From: Streptomyces fuscichromogenes
Lineage (GTDB): Bacteria; Actinomycetota; Actinomycetes; Streptomycetales; Streptomycetaceae
Length of the DNA: 64,000 nt
Direction: 5' to 3'
NCBI RefSeq assembly: GCF_014645815.1
Contig: NZ_BMML01000002.1
Location: forward strand, 139,924-203,923
Made by a program: the position numbers and the translations under genes. Shown in pieces: positions 55,276 through 62,560 of this stretch. The notes beneath the pieces are model-generated. The model worked only from the letters and a program-made list of their open reading frames with translations. It searched no databases and was not told the origin of the DNA. Every line of letters begins with the position of its first letter. Positions within the stretch are counted from its first letter, which is position 1.

Positions 55276-55602
55276 ATGCGAGTACAGCGCGCGAGGCGCA
55301 TCGCCGCGATGTCTGCCGCCGGCCTGGTGCTGGCCGGTGGAGCCGCGATCGGCGCCGCGGGCACCGCCTCGGCGGCCCCCGCCTCCACTCATCAGAGCGT
55401 CGTCACCGGTGGCGGCTTCGGCTGCAACAATTCCCGGTTCGGCGGGTTCAGCAACGGCTGCCGCTTCAGCAACTTCGGGTTCGTCCCCGTCGTTCCCGTC
55501 ATCCCTGTCGTGGTCGTCCCCACCGTCGTCGGCGGGTTCGGCGGCTTCAGCGGGTTCGGCGGGTTCGGTGGGATCGGCGGCTTCAACGGGTTCGGATTCT
55601 GA
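55276..55602 (+). CDS. Small secreted Gly/Phe-rich protein
   Basis: The 108-aa protein has a signal peptide (about 1-33, RRIAAMSAAGLVLAGGAAIG, cleaved after TASA). The mature part carries two Cys (GCNNSRF and NGCRF), a Val/Pro segment (VPVVPVIPVVVVP) and a tail of GGFGGFSGF repeats ending in Phe. The composition suggests a surface-coating or self-assembling protein. It is not a chaplin; no chaplin domain is present. The start at 55276 follows GAAAGG. Confidence 0.7.
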   Translation: MRVQRARRIAAMSAAGLVLAGGAAIGAAGTASAAPASTHQSVVTGGGFGCNNSRFGGFSNGCRFSNFGFVPVVPVIPVVVVPTVVGGFGGFSGFGGFGGIGGFNGFGF

Positions 55603-55693
55603 GCCGGACCGGATCTCGGCAGACCAGGTACTGAGGGTCTAGGGCCAGGCCACGATGTGCGGCTCCCGTCGACGGGGGCCGCACATCGCTCTG

Positions 55694-56482
55694 TCAGACC
55701 AGTCCCGCCCCGGCCAGCAGGTACGCGGTCAGCGGGTCGTAGTACCGGGGGCTGAGCACATGGTCGTCCAGCGGTACGGCGACCTGGAGGGTGCCCTCCG
55801 ACTCGGCGAGGAACAGCGCCGGGTCGTTGCAGTCCGCGTATCCGGCCGCGTCCAGGCCCGCCTGCGCCGCGTGACCCGCCCAGCCGTGGTCCGCGACCAC
55901 CAGGTCGGGCAGCGGCCGCCCCGCCCGCTCCAGGCCGCCCAGGACGGCCTTCATCGGCTCCCCGGAGTGGGTGTGCCAGAGCGTCGCCCCGTGTTCCAGC
56001 ACGGCCACGTCGGCGAACTGCATGACGTACCCCTCGTCCGTCTGCAGACCGTCCGGGATGACCACGATCTCGCAGCCGGCGGTGCGCAGCGCGGCCGCGG
56101 TCGCCCGGTGCACGTCCAGCAGACCGCCCGGGTGACCGGTCGCGAACAGCACCCGCTGCCGTCCCTCGGCCGCCTTGCGCAGCCGCGCCGCCAGCCGGTC
56201 CAGGCCGTCCACGGTCAGCTCGGGGTCGATGGTGTCCTGGCCGTACCGGTGCTCGGGGTCGTCGTTCACCCCGACCCGCTCGGCCATCACGGCCAGCACG
56301 TCCTGCTCGTCGCTCCAGCGGTCGCCGAGTTCCAGTCCCAGCCACCAGTTGCGCTCGCCGTTGGCCAGCTTGCGGTAGTGCAGCAGGTTGTTCTCGCGGG
56401 GGGTGGCGACGTCCCCCGCGATACGGGTCTTCACAAGGTGCTCTACGAGCTCGGCGCGGCTGGGCGTCCCGGGTATCGGCAT
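55694..56482 (-). CDS. Conserved protein annotated as phosphatase in streptomycetes
   Basis: The 262-aa soluble protein has AELVEHLVKTRIAGDVATPR at the start. Central FATGHPGGLLDVHRATAAAL is a Rossmann-like turn, and VVADHGWAGHAAQAGLDAAG and YADCNDPALFLAE follow. From memory the actinobacterial family is named phosphatase, but I see no classical phosphatase motif. The ATG at 56482 is chosen; longer upstream reading lacks support. Upstream lies a PucR regulator on the same strand, with 65 bp between. Confidence 0.65.
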   Translation of the reverse strand: MPIPGTPSRAELVEHLVKTRIAGDVATPRENNLLHYRKLANGERNWWLGLELGDRWSDEQDVLAVMAERVGVNDDPEHRYGQDTIDPELTVDGLDRLAARLRKAAEGRQRVLFATGHPGGLLDVHRATAAALRTAGCEIVVIPDGLQTDEGYVMQFADVAVLEHGATLWHTHSGEPMKAVLGGLERAGRPLPDLVVADHGWAGHAAQAGLDAAGYADCNDPALFLAESEGTLQVAVPLDDHVLSPRYYDPLTAYLLAGAGLV

Positions 56483-56547
56483 GGCTCCATTGTGGGGCAG
56501 CGGGCTGTGCGATTTCCCTGCGTACCGCCCGCTGGGACGTGCGTCAC

Positions 56548-58134
56548 TCACTCCTGACGGAGCGCGAACCACAGCTCCATCCGCACGTCAGGATCGTCGA
56601 GTTCGGCGTGCAGGAGCTCCGCGGCGCGGGCGATGCGCTGCCGCACGGTGTTGCGGTGGACGGACAGGGCGACCGCGGTACGGTCCCAACTGCCGTGCAG
56701 GGAGAGCCAGGCGCGCAGGGTCTCGACGAGGGCGGGGCGCTCCGCGAGGGGGCCGAGGAGGGCGCGGGCGTGGGCCTGTGCTTCTTCCCTCGGGACGAGT
56801 TCGGCCAGGCCGGGGCGGCTGCCGTGCCTCAGCAGCGCGGTGCGGGTCGCTCGGGCGCGGGCCATGGCGCGTGCCGCCTGTGCGGCTGCGGCCGCCAGGT
56901 GTTGTGCGGGGGCGGGGGAGCTGACGCCGAGGGTCCAGCCGGGCTGTGGCTGAGGTGTTCGGTCAGCGGGGACGAGGATGCGTACGTTTTCCACCATGGG
57001 GTCGATGAGGGTGGAGCCGAGTGCGGCGCCCAGTGCGGTGGCGGCCAGGAGATCCGGCGGCTGCGGGTGCGTGGGGGCCGGTCGCGCCCCGCGGCGGAGC
57101 CGCATGTCGACAGGGTCCCGCGCCCCTGAGGGGGCGGGCCGGTCCCGTTGGTCATTCCTGCGGGCATCCACGACGAACCAGTGGGTCTCCTTGCTCAGCA
57201 GTGGCGCCACCTCCTCCGCCGTGCCGCCCAGCAGCAGTCTGACGAGCGCCGAGGTGCGGGCCGCTCCCGAGCCGCTCTGCTGTTCGCCGGTCAGGAGGGT
57301 GAGCAGGACCGCGGCGACCGAGGCGATGGTGTGGTCGCCCGGTTCGCGGGCCGGGGTGGCCACCCCGAGGACGAAGCCGGTGCCGAGGGCGTAGGCCGCG
57401 AGGCGGGTGCCGGCCGTGACGTGGGTCGCCGAGGCGGGGGTCGCCGAGGCGGGGGTCGCCGAGGCGGGGGTGCCCGGCCCGGACGGCCGTACCACCTCCG
57501 TCAGCTCGGTCAGCGAGCCGCGCACCGGTGCCTCCGGCTCCCGTCCCGCCGCCGCGATCTCCGCTCCCTCCGGGCCGTACAGGGCCGTCCAGCCGCCCAC
57601 CCGCTGGGCCAGTTGCCGCAGCACCGACGGGACCGGGTCGGGGCGGGCCGCGGCGGCCGCGAGGCTCTGCTGGGCCTCGGTGACGCGGCGCAGCTCGGCC
57701 AGGCGGGCCTGGGCCAGCAGCTGCCAGACCGCGCGGGCGACGGCGGAGAAGGTGGTCCGCGGCGGCACCTCGACGAGCGGGAGGCCGTGCGCGTCGCAGG
57801 CCTCGACCAGGGCGTGCGGGACCGTGTCGTGCACGGGGGCCAGCCCGAAGCCGAGGGCGGCCCCGCCCGCCGCGACGATCCGGGAGACGTAGTCGTCGAA
57901 GTAGGTGTCCGAGTCCGCCGCGTCCGGGATGTGCGCCCCGGCCGACAGCAGCAGCTCGCCGCCCAGCAGGTACGGGTACGGGTCGGCCATCTCCGAGGTG
58001 TGCGCCGCGTGCACGACGGGCGGCGGGTCCGACGGCCCGGCGATCTGGCGCAGGGCGAGGTCCTCGCGGGCCAGGAGGGCCGCGAGGGGCACGGCGGGCG
58101 TGGGAGGCGTGGGGTGAACCGTCGAGTCCGGCAT
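56548..58134 (-). CDS. PucR-family transcriptional regulator
   Basis: The 528-aa protein has an N-terminal PucR/PurC-like sensor domain (about 10-130, YPYLLGGELLLSAGAHIPD). A helical region and GGDEF-like/GAF-like middle follow, then a C-terminal PucR HTH_30 domain (LRAWLSLHGSWDRTAVALSV, HRNTVRQRIARA). Two oddities are visible: three copies of a 15-bp repeat encoding TPASA (57424-57468), and an in-frame copy of the genus palindromic repeat (57069-57136). It is divergent from the agmatinase operon, its likely target. The ATG at 58134 (AAGGA 10 nt upstream) is preferred to one at 58152. Confidence 0.87.
   Translation of the reverse strand: MPDSTVHPTPPTPAVPLAALLAREDLALRQIAGPSDPPPVVHAAHTSEMADPYPYLLGGELLLSAGAHIPDAADSDTYFDDYVSRIVAAGGAALGFGLAPVHDTVPHALVEACDAHGLPLVEVPPRTTFSAVARAVWQLLAQARLAELRRVTEAQQSLAAAAARPDPVPSVLRQLAQRVGGWTALYGPEGAEIAAAGREPEAPVRGSLTELTEVVRPSGPGTPASATPASATPASATHVTAGTRLAAYALGTGFVLGVATPAREPGDHTIASVAAVLLTLLTGEQQSGSGAARTSALVRLLLGGTAEEVAPLLSKETHWFVVDARRNDQRDRPAPSGARDPVDMRLRRGARPAPTHPQPPDLLAATALGAALGSTLIDPMVENVRILVPADRTPQPQPGWTLGVSSPAPAQHLAAAAAQAARAMARARATRTALLRHGSRPGLAELVPREEAQAHARALLGPLAERPALVETLRAWLSLHGSWDRTAVALSVHRNTVRQRIARAAELLHAELDDPDVRMELWFALRQE
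57069..57136. repeat. Palindromic intergenic repeat lying inside a CDS
   Basis: GCGTGGGGGCCGGTCGCGCC at its start and CCCGCGCCCCTGAGGGGGCG at its end match the family seen between genes elsewhere in the window. Here it is in frame within the PucR gene, encoding an Arg/Pro/Ala-rich insert between the sensor and HTH domains. Confidence 0.6.
57424..57468 (-). repeat. Three 15-bp repeats within the PucR gene
   Basis: The unit GGTCGCCGAGGCGGG is repeated exactly three times, giving a pentapeptide repeat. The length keeps frame, so copy number could vary between strains without inactivating the gene. Confidence 0.85.
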
Positions 58135-58454
58135 GGTGTGCGTTTCCTTCATCACGTACGGCTCGAATGGATGAAACGTACACTTCGCAGCCGCTTTCCG
58201 GTCACCTAGTGTCGATGACCGTCACCCCCCGGCGACTCCGATTCGGACCCGGTTCATTCGAGTGAGGGAGGTTCGGTGTCCGTCGGCCACGCCGTGACCG
58301 TCGGTACGCGCCGGCGAACCGGCGCGAGCGGCTCGCGGGCCGGGGCGCTCCCGAACTCGTGTCCGAGCCGGTCCCGGCCCACCAGTAGAGTCATGACAGA
58401 AGCAGTGCATAGCGGTACGTACGCGATGAAGCGTAGGAAAGAAGGCAGCAGCCC
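58135..58454. other. Divergent PucR/agmatinase control region
   Basis: The 320-bp spacer contains the candidate leader ORF at 58276-58458. Upstream of that no promoter with confident -10/-35 boxes could be named. Confidence 0.5.
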
Positions 58455-58458
58455 ATGA
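58276..58458 (+). CDS. Candidate 60-aa leader ORF coupled to agmatinase
   Basis: GTG 58276 follows GGGAGG with a 4-nt spacer. The frame runs 60 codons and its TGA overlaps the agmatinase ATG (ATGA). The peptide is Arg/Ser/Thr-rich with no known domain. Either it is a translated leader that couples or attenuates speB translation, or the frame is accidental in a leader with a good ribosome-binding site. Confidence 0.35.
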   Translation: MSVGHAVTVGTRRRTGASGSRAGALPNSCPSRSRPTSRVMTEAVHSGTYAMKRRKEGSSP

Positions 58459-59423
58459 GCGGCAACGAGACGCCCCGCGGCCCCGTCGACTCCTCCCGCA
58501 TCCCGCGGTACGCCGGTCCCGCGACCTTCGCCCGGCTGCCCCGCCTCGACGAGGTCGGCCGCGCCGACGTCGCGGTGGTGGGCGTGCCGTTCGACTCCGG
58601 CGTCTCCTACCGGCCGGGCGCCCGCTTCGGCGGCAACGCCATCCGCGAGGCGTCCCGGCTGCTGCGCCCCTACAACCCGGCACAGGACGCGTCCCCCTTC
58701 GCCCTCGCCCAGGTGGCGGACGGCGGCGACATCGCGGTGAACCCCTTCGACATCAACGAGGCCGTGGAGACGATCGAGGCCGCCGCGGACGACCTCCTCG
58801 GCACCGGTGCCCGGCTGATGACCCTGGGCGGCGACCACACCATCGCGCTGCCCCTGCTGCGCTCGGTCGCCAAGCGGCACGGCCCGGTCGCGCTGCTCCA
58901 CTTCGACGCCCACCTCGACACCTGGGACACCTACTTCGGCGCCGAGTACACGCACGGCACCCCGTTCCGGCGGGCGGTGGAGGAGGGCATCCTGGACACC
59001 TCCGCCCTCTCCCACGTCGGCACCCGCGGGCCGCTGTACGGCAAGCAGGACCTGACCGACGACCAGAAGATGGGCTTCGGCATCGTGACCTCGGCGGACA
59101 TCTACCGCCGGGGCGCGGACGAGGTGGCCGACCAGCTGCGTCAGCGCATCGGCGACCGGCCCCTCTACATCTCGATCGACATCGACTGCCTGGACCCCGC
59201 GCACGCCCCGGGCACCGGCACGCCCGAGGCCGGTGGTATGACGTCCAGGGAACTGCTGGAGATCCTGCGCGGTCTCTCCGCATGCCACCTGGTCTCGGCG
59301 GACGTCGTCGAGGTGGCCCCCGCGTACGACCACGCCGAGATCACCTCGGTGGCGGCCTCGCACACGGCGTACGAACTGACCACGATCATGACCCGACAGA
59401 TTGCCGAGGCGCGTTCGAAGTGA
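58455..59423 (+). CDS. speB: Agmatinase-family ureohydrolase
   Basis: The 322-aa manganese enzyme of the arginase/agmatinase fold probably makes putrescine and urea from agmatine, or cleaves guanidinobutyrate. Metal motifs are [20 protein letters not shown] and [20 protein letters not shown]. The start is behind GAAGG, and its stop overlaps the ThDP-enzyme start (GTGA). Divergent PucR control is likely. Substrate (agmatine versus other guanidino compounds) cannot be told from sequence. Confidence 0.92.
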   Translation: MSGNETPRGPVDSSRIPRYAGPATFARLPRLDEVGRADVAVVGVPFDSGVSYRPGARFGGNAIREASRLLRPYNPAQDASPFALAQVADGGDIAVNPFDINEAVETIEAAADDLLGTGARLMTLGGDHTIALPLLRSVAKRHGPVALLHFDAHLDTWDTYFGAEYTHGTPFRRAVEEGILDTSALSHVGTRGPLYGKQDLTDDQKMGFGIVTSADIYRRGADEVADQLRQRIGDRPLYISIDIDCLDPAHAPGTGTPEAGGMTSRELLEILRGLSACHLVSADVVEVAPAYDHAEITSVAASHTAYELTTIMTRQIAEARSK

Positions 59424-61108
59424 CCCACGACCACGACCTGGTGCTCCGCCCGACCGAGGCGCAGACGGCCGCAGCCCTGAACCCGCCCGCCGGCCGAAGC
59501 GGCGGGGACCTGGTCGTGGAGACCCTGGCCGGGCTCGGCGCGACCACCGTCTTCGGACTGCCCGGCCAGCACGCCCTCGGCATGTTCGACGCCCTGCGCC
59601 GCTCCTCGCTGCGCTATGTCGGCCTGCGAGTGGAGAACAACGCGGGCTTCGCGGCGGACGCCTACGGCCGGATCACCGGCGAGGCGGCCCCGCTGCTCCT
59701 GTCGACCGGCCCCGGCGCGCTGACCTCGCTGGCCGCGCTGCACGAGGCGGCCGCCGCCTCCGCCCCCGTCCTCGCGATCAGCAGCCAGGTCCCCACCGCG
59801 GGCCTGGGCGGCGGCCGCCACGGCTACCTGCACGAACTCCCGGACCAGGCGGCCTCCTTCCGGGGCGTGGTGAAGTCGGTGCACACCGTCCGCACCCAGT
59901 CGCAGATCCCGTCCGCGCTCGCGGCGGCCTGGAAGTCGGCCCTGACCGCCCCGCACGGCCCGGTGTGGGTGGAGATCCCGCAGGACGTGCTCCTCGCGGA
60001 CACCGCGCTGCCCGTGGTGACGGCGGTGGACGCGACCCCGGACGAACTCGCCCCGCGCCCCGAACTGACCGCGGTGGCCGCCGACCTGCTCTCGCGGGCC
60101 GCCCGCCCGGCGATCATCGCGGGCGGCGGAGTGGTCCGCGCGGACGCGTCGGGCAAGCTGCGGCGGCTGGCCGAGGAGCTGAACGCCCCGGTCGTCACCA
60201 CCTTCGGCGGCAAGGGCGCGTTCCCCTGGCACCACCCGCTCTCCCTCCAGTCCTGGCTGGAGGACCGCCACACCACGGACTTCCTGGAGGACGCGGACGT
60301 CCTGCTGGTGGTCGGCTCGGGGCTCGGTGAACTCTCCTCGAACTACCACACGTTCAAGCCGCGCGGCCGGGTCGTCCAGATCGAGGCGGACCTCGGCAAA
60401 CTGGAGGCCAACCACCCGGCCCTCGGCATCCACGCGGACGCCCGCCTCGCGCTCCAGGCGCTCCTGGAGACGGTGACCCCGCGCGCCGACGACACGGCGG
60501 CCGACCGGGTACGAGAGCTGCTGGCCCGGGTCTCGGAGCGTATCGCCGGCCAGGAACTCACCCTGGAGCAGGAGGTGCTGGCGGCGGTCCGGCGCGCCCT
60601 GCCGGCCGGCTCCCCGTCCTTCTGGGACATGACGATCCTGGCCTACTGGGCCTGGTCGGCGTTCGACGCCCAGGCGCCGAACCTCATGCACTCCGCGCAG
60701 GGCGCGGGCGGCCTCGGCTACGGCTTCCCGGCGGCGCTGGGCGCGGCCGCCGCCGACCCCACCCGGCCGGTCCTCGCGGTCTCCGGCGACGGCGGCGCCC
60801 TCTACTCCGTCGCGGAACTGGCGACGGCACGGCAGCACGACCTCCCGGTCACCTGGCTGATCGTCGACGACGGCGGCTACGGCATCCTGCGCGAGTACAT
60901 GACCGGCGCCTTCGGCGAGGCCACGGCGACGGAACTGGCCCGCCCCGACTACGTGGCCCTGGCCGAGTCCTTCGGCGTCCCGGCGGTACGGACGTCCCCG
61001 GAGACCCTGGAGACCGACCTCGCCAAGGCCCTCGCCGCACCGGGCCCGTCGGTGGTCGTACTCCCGGCCCTGCTCCGGATGTTCGCGCCGACGCATCTGG
61101 GGGACTGA
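59420..61108 (+). CDS. ThDP-dependent enzyme of the acetolactate-synthase family
   Basis: The 562-aa protein has three domains. The N-terminal Pyr domain contains the activating Glu in [18 protein letters not shown], the middle domain spans about 205-345, and the PP domain has [20 protein letters not shown] ending in DDGGYG for Mg-ThDP. It is more like uncharacterised decarboxylase/ligase members than like IlvB. The coupled agmatinase suggests a step in polyamine or arginine catabolism, for example in handling a keto acid, but the reaction is unknown. Confidence 0.85.
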   Translation: MTHDHDLVLRPTEAQTAAALNPPAGRSGGDLVVETLAGLGATTVFGLPGQHALGMFDALRRSSLRYVGLRVENNAGFAADAYGRITGEAAPLLLSTGPGALTSLAALHEAAAASAPVLAISSQVPTAGLGGGRHGYLHELPDQAASFRGVVKSVHTVRTQSQIPSALAAAWKSALTAPHGPVWVEIPQDVLLADTALPVVTAVDATPDELAPRPELTAVAADLLSRAARPAIIAGGGVVRADASGKLRRLAEELNAPVVTTFGGKGAFPWHHPLSLQSWLEDRHTTDFLEDADVLLVVGSGLGELSSNYHTFKPRGRVVQIEADLGKLEANHPALGIHADARLALQALLETVTPRADDTAADRVRELLARVSERIAGQELTLEQEVLAAVRRALPAGSPSFWDMTILAYWAWSAFDAQAPNLMHSAQGAGGLGYGFPAALGAAAADPTRPVLAVSGDGGALYSVAELATARQHDLPVTWLIVDDGGYGILREYMTGAFGEATATELARPDYVALAESFGVPAVRTSPETLETDLAKALAAPGPSVVVLPALLRMFAPTHLGD

Positions 61109-61117
61109 GCGCTCCGC

Positions 61118-61471
61118 TCAGCAGGCGCCCGGTCCCACCCCGTCGATGCGGCCGCCGAAGTCGCCGCCGTACTGGGAGCGCCAGTCGGCGTTGTAGACGT
61201 CGCGCTTCTCGACCGGGGACCAGTTGACGAAGCAGGCGCGGGTGGCGGCGACGAAGGAGCCGACGTGGTCGTGGAGGTTCGGCGGCATGTCGCGGTAGCC
61301 GCTGCGGGACGTCCACTCCCAGTAGTCGCCGCCGAAGCCCTCGCCGCTCCAGAAGCACACCGAGCCGTCGGGACAGGAGGGGGCGGCCACGTGTGCGGAG
61401 GCGCTCTGCGCGGGGGCCACCAGGGCGGTCAGGGCGAGGGCGGTGGCGAGGGACCAGGTACGAAGCTGCAC
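61118..61471 (-). CDS. Secreted peptidase inhibitor, family I36-like
   Basis: The 117-aa protein from GTG 61471, behind GGAGAG, has a signal peptide (about 1-26, ending PAQSASA). The mature domain of 90 residues has four Cys and a beta-gamma-crystallin/SMPI-like pattern (CPDGSVCFWSGEGFGGDYWE, then VGSFVAATRACFVNW). Family I36 includes the Streptomyces metalloprotease inhibitor SMPI. Inhibition is predicted only. Cys pairs probably form two disulfides. Confidence 0.75.
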   Translation of the reverse strand: MQLRTWSLATALALTALVAPAQSASAHVAAPSCPDGSVCFWSGEGFGGDYWEWTSRSGYRDMPPNLHDHVGSFVAATRACFVNWSPVEKRDVYNADWRSQYGGDFGGRIDGVGPGAC

Positions 61472-61494
61472 GGGACTCTCCGGAAAAGGGAGTT

Positions 61495-61528
61495 GGGGGC
61501 ACCCCGGCGGAACTTCCGGGGTGCCCCC
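61495..61528 (-). terminator. Hairpin between nuclease and inhibitor genes
   Basis: GGGGGCACCCCGG at 61495-61507 pairs perfectly with 61516-61528 around an 8-nt loop. It lies after the nuclease stop and 24 bp before the inhibitor start on the minus strand, so it separates the two units. Confidence 0.75.
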
Positions 61529-61615
61529 ATGCTGCTGGGCGGTCACCGGGACACGCCCGAGCCCAAGATCGACTTCACCTGTGTGAGGTAAGTAGTACGA
61601 CCGGGTCCGGCTCGC

Positions 61616-62422
61616 CTACCAGATCGCGTCGACCCACTCCGGGTGGTCGATGAACGGGTTCCGGTTGTGCTGGTAGGTGTCGTAGATGACCTGGTTGCGG
61701 TTCTCCTCGAAGGCGTCCGGCGGGTCCTCGTCGTTCCACTGCTTGAGGATCGAGAGCTTGCCGATGTACGGGGTGGAGCCGTTGTTGACCTTGTCGTCGG
61801 GCTCCAGGTTCGCGAACCCGTCGTCGCCCTCGTAGCGGACGGCCATGTAGAGGATCATGCGGGCCACGTCGCCCTTGACCGCGTCGCGCGGCTCGAAGGA
61901 GTCCGAGTCGACCTTGCTGCCACCGCTGTTGGTGAAGGTGGAGCCGCCCTCGTCGAAGTCGAGGTTGCCGCGCTTGCCGTTGACGGCCACGTCCTCGGGA
62001 CGGATGTGGTGCAGGTCCGTGCCGGGGCCGGTGGACGTGGTGAGGTCGCCGTGCGAGATCGCCCACACGTGCTCACGGTTCCAGTCGCCGCTGTCACCGC
62101 CGTTGAGGGTCTTGCTGCGCGAGATGCCCGAGTACAGCAGGATCACGTTGCTGCTGTTGTTCGGGTCCTGGTCGGTCTTCTTCAGGGCGTCCCACAGGGC
62201 CGAGTACGACAGCTTGGTGACGTTCGCGCTGATGATCGTGTGCAGGGACGACTTGAGGCTCGTCCCCGTCTTGCCGATCGCGTTCTTGTAGTACGTCGAG
62301 TCGTACGCGGTCGTGGTCGCGGCGGCCGGAGTCGCCGTCAGCGCCGGGGCGGTCAGGCCCACCAGGACGGCGGCGGTCGTCAGGGCCACCGACTTCCAGC
62401 GCCGGATGTGTGTCGCCAGCAT
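61616..62422 (-). CDS. Secreted endonuclease I-family nuclease
   Basis: The 268-aa protein has a signal peptide (about 1-36, ending TPAAA) and an Endonuclease_1 (EndA/NucM) beta-beta-alpha-metal domain. WNREHVWAISHG carries the metal His, DLHHIRPEDVAVNGKRGNLD the catalytic His and Asn. It degrades extracellular DNA or RNA for nutrients; related streptomycete nucleases are also linked to programmed cell lysis. It starts at ATG 62422. Confidence 0.9.
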   Translation of the reverse strand: MLATHIRRWKSVALTTAAVLVGLTAPALTATPAAATTTAYDSTYYKNAIGKTGTSLKSSLHTIISANVTKLSYSALWDALKKTDQDPNNSSNVILLYSGISRSKTLNGGDSGDWNREHVWAISHGDLTTSTGPGTDLHHIRPEDVAVNGKRGNLDFDEGGSTFTNSGGSKVDSDSFEPRDAVKGDVARMILYMAVRYEGDDGFANLEPDDKVNNGSTPYIGKLSILKQWNDEDPPDAFEENRNQVIYDTYQHNRNPFIDHPEWVDAIW

Positions 62423-62510
62423 AAAGAGTTTCCCATCTACGCGGGTTGATGAGGCGGCAAGAAGGAGGGTGACATGAACATGAGGACATGCAGGTAAACG
62501 GGACGTAAAA

Positions 62511-62542
62511 AGAGACCCCCGACCGTCCGGTCGGGGGTCTCT
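62511..62542 (-). terminator. Intrinsic terminator with U-tract after glycosyltransferase gene
   Basis: AGAGACCCCCGACCG at 62511-62525 pairs with 62528-62542, and on the minus strand the hairpin is followed by TTTTT. This is the clearest Rho-independent terminator in the window. Confidence 0.9.
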
Positions 62543-62560
62543 TCGGGGGCCGGGGCTACG

